Both the position numbers and the translations under genes were made by a program. 64,000 nucleotides of DNA from Adineta ricciae. Taxonomy: Eukaryota > Rotifera > Eurotatoria > Adinetida > Adinetidae. How positions within the stretch are numbered: the first letter of the stretch is position 1; every line of letters starts with the position of its first letter. A model generated the notes under the pieces. The model did not search any database. It was not told the DNA's origin and was given only the letters and a program-made list of their open reading frames with translations. This document shows, piece by piece, positions 59,364 to 64,000 of this stretch. The DNA is taken from the NCBI GenBank assembly GCA_905250025.1, contig CAJNOJ010000284.1, positions 1 through 64,000 of the forward strand, given 5' to 3'.

Positions 59364-59827
59364 ATGAATGTCAAATGGATGATTAGTTTCGTCTGTCTGT
59401 CTTTCTCGGTTTTGTTTATTCTATTGCATATCTCGCGACCGACGTACGCATATCTACCAATCTAAGAATGAATACGGATGGAATTTGATATAATTGATCT
59501 CCAAGTTAGAATAACAACAATGGTTTTTATGTAATCAATAGGATTTACATGTATTTTCTGCTCGAAAGACATCGACGATCAGCTACTTAATCATTTCTGT
59601 AATTGATGACAATTTCATCTAAATATTTACGTTCTCCTAAGTTTTCACCGGTAAATAAATCTGAATAGAATGCAAGACATTAACATATTTGTGTACATCT
59701 CATCCCGTATTTATTGAAAATTAATCAATCAAATCTCGGCTGGTCAAGCTTGACGAATGATGAATAGATACACGTTCAGTCATTGTTGTTTATAATAGAA
59801 AAAATATAACAAAAACAAGGTAATTTT
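59364..59827. other. Convergent intergenic region
   Basis: 464 bp between the stop codons of the LIM gene and B3GAT. No gene seen; it presumably holds both 3' untranslated regions. Confidence 0.5.
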
Positions 59828-61071
59828 TTACAATTGATTGACGAGATCATATTTCATTCCTGCATTGCGTAATCTCTCAATCGATGTGAGAAACATAGAT
59901 TGAGTTTTCGTGTGCCATACGTAAATCTACCGAGTAGAAAACATAGACTTTTATTTTCATAAAGAAATGTTCACAGTACCTTAGTAGCATTGTTTGCTAA
60001 GCATTCGAGTTGATCAATGGTTGTCATTGTGTTCAAGATTTGAGATTCTTGTTCGGCAATACTTGTCGCACTGACATTGAAAACATAAGTGGAATAGTGA
60101 TGAATAAGACGCAAATGAATGGCAAATCCAGCCATATCTGTAGGAAATTTCCGTTTCCGATACATGTAATGAAACCATGAGTGAACCTAGAATTGGACAT
60201 AAGTTTACAAAAAAGAGACCATCGATTTTCGATTTACTCTTCCATTCAAGCAGATCGGTCGTTCGTAGAGAAGCTCACCGACGAGTCCAACTGGCCAAAC
60301 ACCAACTGATTGCACCTTTCGAATCTAATTGTAACGAAATACTCAAAGAGAAATTCAATTTATTAGATTCTTACCTCTTGAAATAACTTCCAGTGGTACG
60401 TGTTATCATCATCAGCGAAATAGACAAGTGCATCTTCGTCCTTATTCGTATTCGTTCGTAACCATTGTAAACCGATATTCTTTTGGAATACACCACGTGG
60501 TCGCCGCCATGTCGATTGATTTTGCGTTGGTTTTAAATAATCAGGCGTGGCAATGTTCAAATGAATGAATGGTAAATGAAATGATCGAAGTAAACGACGA
60601 AGACGAAGAGTCACTTGAGGTTCATCTTCGACGACAATCCAAAATAGATTGGGAATCTAAAGGCGCAAACGAAAGATGCAAAACAATTGACGCGAAAAGA
60701 AAGATTTTGTTACTAAATAAAGTGTCTGTGCAAGTCGGGTTAAATCAGGTGTTTGTTCTGCTCGTGTTTTTGTTGGTGTAATCATATAAATCTTACGAAC
60801 GAATGACGACGGATCGTTCCAACTTTCACGAATCGGTTCGACTAGAGCAGGATATTGTTCGAGTAGATGTTCCCATGGTTTGTTACAATCTTGTCTTGTG
60901 TCGATATTCTTTACTGAAACATTTTGAGATATTGAGTCAAAACGAAATCAAATTTTCGAATATCTTACTGTACAAAATCATAAAAATGGTTAATATTAAG
61001 TATAAAATAAAGAACATGAGTAAGATGGAATATGTGGAAAGAAATCGTTGACATTTTCTGTACATTCTCAT
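59828..61071 (-). CDS. B3GAT: Beta-1,3-glucuronosyltransferase (GT43, B3GAT family)
   Basis: Six exons (minus): 60969-61071, 60714-60913, 60375-60656, 60238-60324, 59980-60186, 59828-59926; 325 residues (human B3GAT3 335). The first exon encodes a short cytoplasmic tail and a type II signal anchor (YSILLMFFILYLILTIFMI). The catalytic region has KIYMITPTKTRAEQTPDLTR, LFWIVVEDEP, RGVFQKNIGLQWL, the donor/metal site VYFADDDNTY, VQSVGVWPVGLVGELLYERP and KFPTDMAGFAI. GT43 enzymes add glucuronic acid to galactose, completing the proteoglycan linker tetrasaccharide or the HNK-1 epitope in the Golgi. Which family member this is cannot be settled here. The start codon ATGA overlaps the stop of an upstream frame. 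Confidence 0.9.
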
Positions 61072-61622
61072 TTGAAAACAAACGAAATCATCTCAATGAA
61101 ATTCAATTGATTGATTGTGCCAATAAGAAGCGAAAAATTCATGATTCATCGATATTGCCTGTTGTGCCATATCAGACTTGTCGATAGATGTCCTTGGAAA
61201 GAAATTCATCATTCGATTTCTCCTGAGAAAATGAGCTTTTCGTGTCACTTGATTTAGGTTTCCTAAGTAATAAAAGAAAGAACTTGTCTTTCTTACTATT
61301 CTTTATCACACGAAATGATCGAGACATGCCTGTTACTCGTTCTTTGTTCTCATTGTCAGTTAGACTTTTTTCTCTAAATGTTTGATCAGATAGTTTCGCG
61401 TGATGATTTTCATGTTCACAGGTTGCCCAAGTTCGTTCTAATTTATTTCGTAGCAATTGTTCTATTACATCATGTAGTTAAATCATTGACTGACAAAGTC
61501 AAGAACACATTTAAATGCAAAAGTTCAATTTCAATGAACTTTTTCCATTTTCAGTTTTGAAAGAGAGAAGAAATGATGAATTCAATTTTACTTTCAGCTC
61601 GTTCGCTCTCATCAACATCCAT
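61068..61622 (-). CDS. Possible small gene overlapping the B3GAT start
   Basis: Three exons (minus): 61592-61622, 61337-61461, 61068-61262 join in phase (1, then 0) to give 116 residues starting MDVDESERAEKQLLRNKLER and ending NQLNFIEMISFVFK. The stop TGA shares bases with the B3GAT ATG (ATGA, a 4-nt overlap). The first two introns have good GT/AG signals. No family recognised. It may be a real small gene on a shared transcript, or the 5' leader of B3GAT that happens to be open. Confidence 0.4.
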
Positions 61623-61964
61623 CGCCCATTGAAATCAGATTTTTAACTTTTCTCCTCAATAGACGAACGAATCCTCGAGTTCAGCCACTGACATTGGCCT
61701 ACTAGCCATCCAATAGTAAACGGATATCAGAATATCTTTTCTTTCTTGTTTGTTTTTAAGAGTAAATCATTGAGACTAGTTACCAGACTATACTTAATTC
61801 GATACGATCGATCGATCGAGACTAGTCGTTACTGTGAGAAAAAATGAATAAGATAGGAAAAGGATATTTTCTCGAAGGAAAGTGTAAAACACGTTTTTGT
61901 GGTTGATGGACGAATATAATCTTCACTTGGCATATGTTTTAGATTTATTTAAAGCTAAGGAAAT
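61623..61964. promoter_or_regulatory. Head-to-head promoter region upstream of PSMC4
   Basis: 342 bp between divergent start codons, with a GATCGATCGATCGA palindromic run near 61805-61820. No TATA box is evident. Regulatory role is inferred from layout. Confidence 0.35.
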
Positions 61965-63815
<1,851 letters not shown>

Positions 63816-64000
63816 TGAAAAACTAATAAAGTTTGTCATATGATGATATTGATTGTAGAACTCATTCTTTTATTTAAATCATTCAATATATATTCTTGAA
63901 AAAGATGTTTTCGTTCGTTCTTTTTCTTCCCTCTTTTTTTATTTCTTCAATGGAATCATTGCATTCTAGATCAAAGCTTTTATTTCTTACGTCTGCCTCG
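63816..64000. other. Window end; possible 3' tip of a minus-strand gene
   Basis: After PSMC4 the minus strand from 64000 reads RGRRKK then TAA (63980-63982), which may be the C-terminus of a gene running in from the right. Seven codons are too few to identify it. Confidence 0.25.

Noticed and set aside
60177-60386. 69-codon plus-strand ORF
   Set aside because: Antisense to B3GAT exon 60238-60324, whose VWPVGLVGE sequence is diagnostic.

Overview
This window is eukaryotic nuclear DNA, AT-rich, with many short (about 50-75 bp) GT-AG introns. Everything points to a small invertebrate, most probably a bdelloid rotifer: an ADP-ribosyltransferase/TPR protein of the kind expanded in that group, very compact introns, tail-to-tail and head-to-head gene packing, and a mix of decayed DNA transposons and retroelements. 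The organism call is inference from gene content, not from a database match. A single N lies at 2955.

Layout. 1-2.7 kb: ART-TPR gene with one in-frame stop in its repeat array. 4.66-9.31 kb: an intronless 1548-residue LDLa/EGF/seven-transmembrane receptor. 9.3-16.8 kb and 21.7-26.1 kb: gene-poor, transposon-rich DNA (LTR-gag remnant, non-LTR reverse transcriptase remnant, at least four groups of inverted-repeat elements, two hAT-like elements with 7/8-matching 8-bp target duplications, one nested inside another element). Between these blocks, 16.86-21.69 kb (minus strand) holds a secreted serine protease whose front half is five tandem copies of a PPC-like domain exon. 26.1-64 kb is a dense housekeeping island: CCDC22, TRAIP, a coiled-coil protein, cytochrome b5, acinus (ACIN1), a peptide-type GPCR, two tandem paralogues of an unrecognised family, an ARM-TIR-SAM protein, an L1CAM/neuroglian-type adhesion receptor, a LIM protein, a beta-1,3-glucuronosyltransferase (B3GAT), a small unknown gene abutting it, and the proteasome ATPase PSMC4/RPT3.

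I rebuilt exon-intron structures by hand from splice signals and reading phase. For CCDC22, TRAIP, cytochrome b5, ACIN1, the ARM-TIR-SAM gene, the L1CAM-type gene, LIM, B3GAT, PSMC4 and the protease, exon phases close exactly and give products close to expected lengths (for example PSMC4 418 residues). The genes do not form one pathway. Shared themes are signalling and surface recognition (receptors, adhesion, protease, TIR, ART) beside conserved cell machinery (ubiquitin/proteasome, RNA processing, endosomal sorting, glycosaminoglycan synthesis).

Most interesting items: the ARM-TIR-SAM protein, whose 6-nt microexon sits at the putative NADase glutamate; the exon-amplified PPC/WxxW/trypsin protease; nested hAT insertions with readable target duplications; the stop codon in the TPR array; and the ATGA overlap between B3GAT and an upstream reading frame. 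No tRNA, rRNA or CRISPR array was recognised.
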